From SZUA-430 sp034440175 (lineage in GTDB: Bacteria; Pseudomonadota; Alphaproteobacteria; Micropepsales; Micropepsaceae): a DNA stretch of 25,493 nt. Under the pieces are notes generated by a model that had not been told where the DNA came from, searched no databases, and saw only the letters and a program-made list of their open reading frames with translations. Below are positions 23,213-25,493 of the stretch, piece after piece. Location of the stretch: contig JAWXBO010000092.1 of the NCBI GenBank assembly GCA_034440175.1, positions 1 through 25,493 of the forward strand, given 5' to 3'. Position numbers and translations under genes: made by a program. How positions within the stretch are numbered: position 1 is the first letter of the stretch; every line of letters begins with the position of its first letter.

Positions 23213-24295
23213 ATTACGACTAAATCGCGTTCGAACATCTGCGGCACTGTTTGTATGGCTCTGATGTATTCGCTGGTGGTTTCCACGCCTGCTGGCTCTC
23301 ACAGTGCCGTTGCTGGAGGGCAGGACAGCAATCTTTCAGCGCTTGTAGATGGTTCGCAACTCATCGCGTTGACAACGGTCGAGGAAGTCCAGTACCGCAC
23401 CGCCACGTTCTCCGATGGTAACGGCATGATGCCTGTATCATTTGTCACTGTGCGCATCGACAAAGTCTTTCGCGGTAAGCAAACCACGCAACGCCTGACA
23501 CTCAGATTTATGGGTGGTCCCGATGGTATGGGCGGGGTCATGGGGATATCAGGCGTCCCGACGCTGCAAAAAGGCGACCGTGATATTCTCTTCATAACCG
23601 GCAACGGCGAGACACGATGCGCCCTGGTACACTGCGAGTGGGGCCGCTACCGGATTCTGAAAGACCGCGTGTACAACACCCATGGCTTTCCTGTTCTTTC
23701 GCTGGCAAAAAACTATGCACTGGCGCGTGGTATTCCGCCCATTGAGTTTCGAGTTGTCCGCTTTCCTTCGCCAAAATTCGACGACTTGTTCAAGAATCCA
23801 TTTCTCAAAGGCGAGTTGCCGCAAATGATTCAATCTCGCGGCCTGACCATAGAGCAAGCACGTGCCCAATACGAAAAGGCGGCGCCGAAATTTATCGAAC
23901 TCAAGAAGGAGTACGATGCAAGAGATTTTGCACTGGAAGTGCCGATACCGCCCGAAACTGCACCACCCCAGCAGGGACCAGCGTTAAAAAAACTGCCTAC
24001 ACTTAAGGCTCCGGTTCGTTTGCAGCGTCCGGCATTCAACGGGCCAATCCAAATCAATGAGTTCATCGGTCTGATTGGAAAATTGTCGCGCACATCAACC
24101 AGCGTCGTGCGCGTCATTGCCAGCATCGACCCTGCAATGCCCTTGGTATTTAAGCCAATCCCCAGGAGTGGTCCGCCAAAAATAACAAGGACCAACCGGC
24201 CGGCACTCGAGGAATCCGATGCTGACCGCGCCTGGCGTGAAGCCGAGGAGCGCGATCCCTTCAATCCCGGTCAGAAACCTTTAGGCGCAAAGTGA
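23213..24295 (+). CDS. Secreted protein of unknown function, partner of the downstream protease
   Basis: The mature part is certain. The first ATG at 23255 (MALMYSLVV) cuts through what looks like a signal peptide. The frame continues upstream to ATT at 23213, reading ITTKSRSNICGTVCMALMYS, with AGAGG seven bases before it; this gives a proper basic then hydrophobic leader of a 360-residue protein. From the ATG it is 346 residues. A first domain (about 30-165 in that numbering) has SFVTVRIDKVFRGK, GGPDGMGGVMGISGVPTLQKGDR, ILFITGNGETRC and WGRYRILKD, a pattern I know from uncharacterised secreted proteins often found beside zinc proteases. A Pro-rich linker and a charged tail follow. No enzyme signature is visible. 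The protease gene follows at once, its Shine-Dalgarno overlapping this stop. Confidence 0.7.
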   Translation: MTTKSRSNICGTVCMALMYSLVVSTPAGSHSAVAGGQDSNLSALVDGSQLIALTTVEEVQYRTATFSDGNGMMPVSFVTVRIDKVFRGKQTTQRLTLRFMGGPDGMGGVMGISGVPTLQKGDRDILFITGNGETRCALVHCEWGRYRILKDRVYNTHGFPVLSLAKNYALARGIPPIEFRVVRFPSPKFDDLFKNPFLKGELPQMIQSRGLTIEQARAQYEKAAPKFIELKKEYDARDFALEVPIPPETAPPQQGPALKKLPTLKAPVRLQRPAFNGPIQINEFIGLIGKLSRTSTSVVRVIASIDPAMPLVFKPIPRSGPPKITRTNRPALEESDADRAWREAEERDPFNPGQKPLGAK

Positions 24296-24306
24296 GGACT
24301 CCCCCG

Positions 24307-25443
24307 ATGCGTACACATTCACTTGTTGTTGCTTTGGCGCTAGTTGTTATGTTGCCAATGTCATCTCCGGCCTTTGCCTTCAGTAGTTCCAGCTGCGGGT
24401 GGCATCCGATCAAGTTTCGAGGTGACGCCGGATTATTTCGCTTTGACAACGGCGGTTTTTCCGGACCGTGGCGTGCAGCCGCGACAGAAATGATTGCGGA
24501 AGCCAATAAGCATCCCGGCGATTTCCGCTTTGACATGCAGTTCGATACCTTCCATGTCAGTCCAGGAAACGGCGAGGCCGAGGTTTGGTGGACGATTGAT
24601 GATTTATGGCTCAACAACAGTCCGGCAGTCGCCCTTTACTATGTCATTTGCTTCTCGCTCGGGTTCGGCGACCTGACTGTCTACATGAACGAAAACGATA
24701 TACTTTTCGACAGGAACACGCAGTACACGCCATTCCATACGCGCAGCGCTCTGAGCGGGTATGGAGGCGGCGACCGTTTGGTGCAGGGCACCGGCCTGCA
24801 TGAACTCGGTCACGGCATGCAGCTGAATCACGTCAACACAATCTACAACATCATGGGTCAAGACTGGACGCATGCCCACGCAAACGGAAACCGGGTGGAC
24901 GTGTATTGGGGCGCCGACGCTAGCAACGGCATCAAAACGCTTTATGGCGCGCGAGCCTACGAAGACGTCAGTGTCTCGAATTGGAAATACCTGGGGGTAT
25001 CGGGGGAATACAGCACTCATTGGCGGACCGATGTCATCGGGTTACGGGGCGGCGTCAAGCCCCTTCACGCCGGCAACATCAACGGCGAAATAGGGTATGA
25101 CGTTTCGCCGGGCGAAACTGTACTTGTCGAATTCACGCTCGAGAACAATGGCGCCAGTTGCCAGACTCCCGCAGCATCATTTTTCATTTCGTCCAACAAT
25201 TCAATTTCCGTTTCCGACCGGCGATTGCCGGGACGGCGCCTCGGCATATGTCCAGGGCGCTCGCGCACCATGCTGCAGTTTGTCACCATCCCCAGTGATT
25301 TGCCCCTCGATACGCCGCAATGGGTTGGCATTATGCTCAACGAGGGCCGGACTATCACCGAAGCGCAGACGAACAACAACACGGCCTACATCCCGCAGGG
25401 CAATCGGGTGAAGGATTGTCGTGACAAAGGACTGCAGTGCTGA
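24307..25443 (+). CDS. Secreted metzincin-like zinc metalloprotease
   Basis: The 378 residues start at the ATG at 24307, ten bases after GAGG; a GTG five codons earlier is less likely. Residues 1-24 are a clear signal peptide ending AFA. The catalytic domain contains GLHELGHGMQLNH: His165, Glu166, His169 and His175 match HExxHxxxxxH, with a Gln in place of the usual Gly at the eighth position. NIMG around Met183 fits the metzincin Met-turn. The protein is thus probably a matrixin-related endopeptidase working outside the cytoplasm. A beta-rich C-terminal region (about 265-365, SPGETVLVEFTLENNG ... AQTNNNTAYIP) resembles CARDB-like adhesion domains. Cys30, the late Cys pairs and the Cys-terminal end could form disulfides. 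No separate prodomain with a cysteine switch is obvious. Confidence 0.85.
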   Translation: MRTHSLVVALALVVMLPMSSPAFAFSSSSCGWHPIKFRGDAGLFRFDNGGFSGPWRAAATEMIAEANKHPGDFRFDMQFDTFHVSPGNGEAEVWWTIDDLWLNNSPAVALYYVICFSLGFGDLTVYMNENDILFDRNTQYTPFHTRSALSGYGGGDRLVQGTGLHELGHGMQLNHVNTIYNIMGQDWTHAHANGNRVDVYWGADASNGIKTLYGARAYEDVSVSNWKYLGVSGEYSTHWRTDVIGLRGGVKPLHAGNINGEIGYDVSPGETVLVEFTLENNGASCQTPAASFFISSNNSISVSDRRLPGRRLGICPGRSRTMLQFVTIPSDLPLDTPQWVGIMLNEGRTITEAQTNNNTAYIPQGNRVKDCRDKGLQC

Positions 25444-25482
25444 ATCTGTTGTCATCCACTGAGTCGCAATCGGAGGACGATG

Positions 25483-25493
25483 ATGGATTCGAA
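25483..25493 (+). CDS. Start of a further gene (cut by window edge)
   Basis: A strong ribosome-binding site, GGAGG at 25472-25476, is followed by two consecutive ATG codons (25480 and 25483). Only MDS can be read before the sequence ends. The spacing favours the second ATG. The gap to the protease stop is 39 bases, so this gene probably belongs to the same operon. Confidence 0.35.

Noticed and set aside
1..25493. CRISPR arrays, rRNA, complete tRNA genes or intact insertion sequences
   Set aside because: No regularly spaced repeats, rRNA-like blocks, complete cloverleaf or transposase gene with terminal repeats was seen on either strand.

Overview
The window looks like chromosomal DNA of an alphaproteobacterium. 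It is GC-rich and gene-dense, with AT-rich sequence only in short regulatory gaps. Several genes are of types common there: a SoFic-type remnant, a class GN sortase with its VIT/vWA target, and a luciferase-like oxidoreductase next to a P450. A long palindrome at 19905-20049 is built on a CGTCATGGCCGGGC-like core that I know from alphaproteobacterial intergenic spaces. The genus cannot be fixed from sequence alone.

Layout. (1) 1-2014: the 3' end of a glutathione S-transferase gene, a 26-bp-arm palindromic repeat, a decayed Fic (AMPylase) tail, then two leftward genes, an isocitrate lyase/PEP mutase-family enzyme and a conserved protein of unknown function. (2) 2097-6378: a leftward two-gene RND efflux operon (lipoprotein adaptor then inner-membrane pump). 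(3) 6462-12855: six rightward genes starting with a MarR regulator that is divergent from the efflux operon. They continue with two acyl-CoA dehydrogenases, a cytochrome P450, a luciferase-like flavin oxidoreductase and an alpha/beta hydrolase. They read as an oxidative catabolic module for a hydrophobic, perhaps terpenoid- or steroid-like, compound; the substrate is not determinable. The 83-bp gap between the divergent units is AT-rich and holds two dyads that could be MarR operators.

(4) 12892-15903: a leftward operon of a membrane-anchored metallo-beta-lactamase-fold alkyl sulfatase, an MmcQ/YjbR protein and a pyroglutamyl-peptidase, overlapping or nearly so. (5) 16014-19112: two tandem, diverged RsgA GTPases and a GNAT acetyltransferase, all leftward. 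A hairpin and a tiny ORF with a perfect Shine-Dalgarno lie between the two GTPases. (6) 19113-20256: a 1.1-kb gene-poor scar with the C-terminus of a tyrosine recombinase, a tRNA-Leu-like piece, a possible decayed reading frame and the long palindrome.

(7) 20257-23140: a dedicated Gram-negative surface-anchoring pair, consisting of a VIT/vWA protein with a C-terminal LPQT sorting signal and the class GN sortase. The start of the sortase reading frame lies inside a palindromic repeat. (8) 23213-25443: two secreted proteins, an uncharacterised one and a metzincin-like zinc protease, probably one operon that continues past the window edge.

The least explained parts are the secreted protein/protease pair, the P450/flavin-oxidoreductase module facing an efflux pump, the doubled rsgA, and the sortase gene that begins in a mobile-looking repeat.
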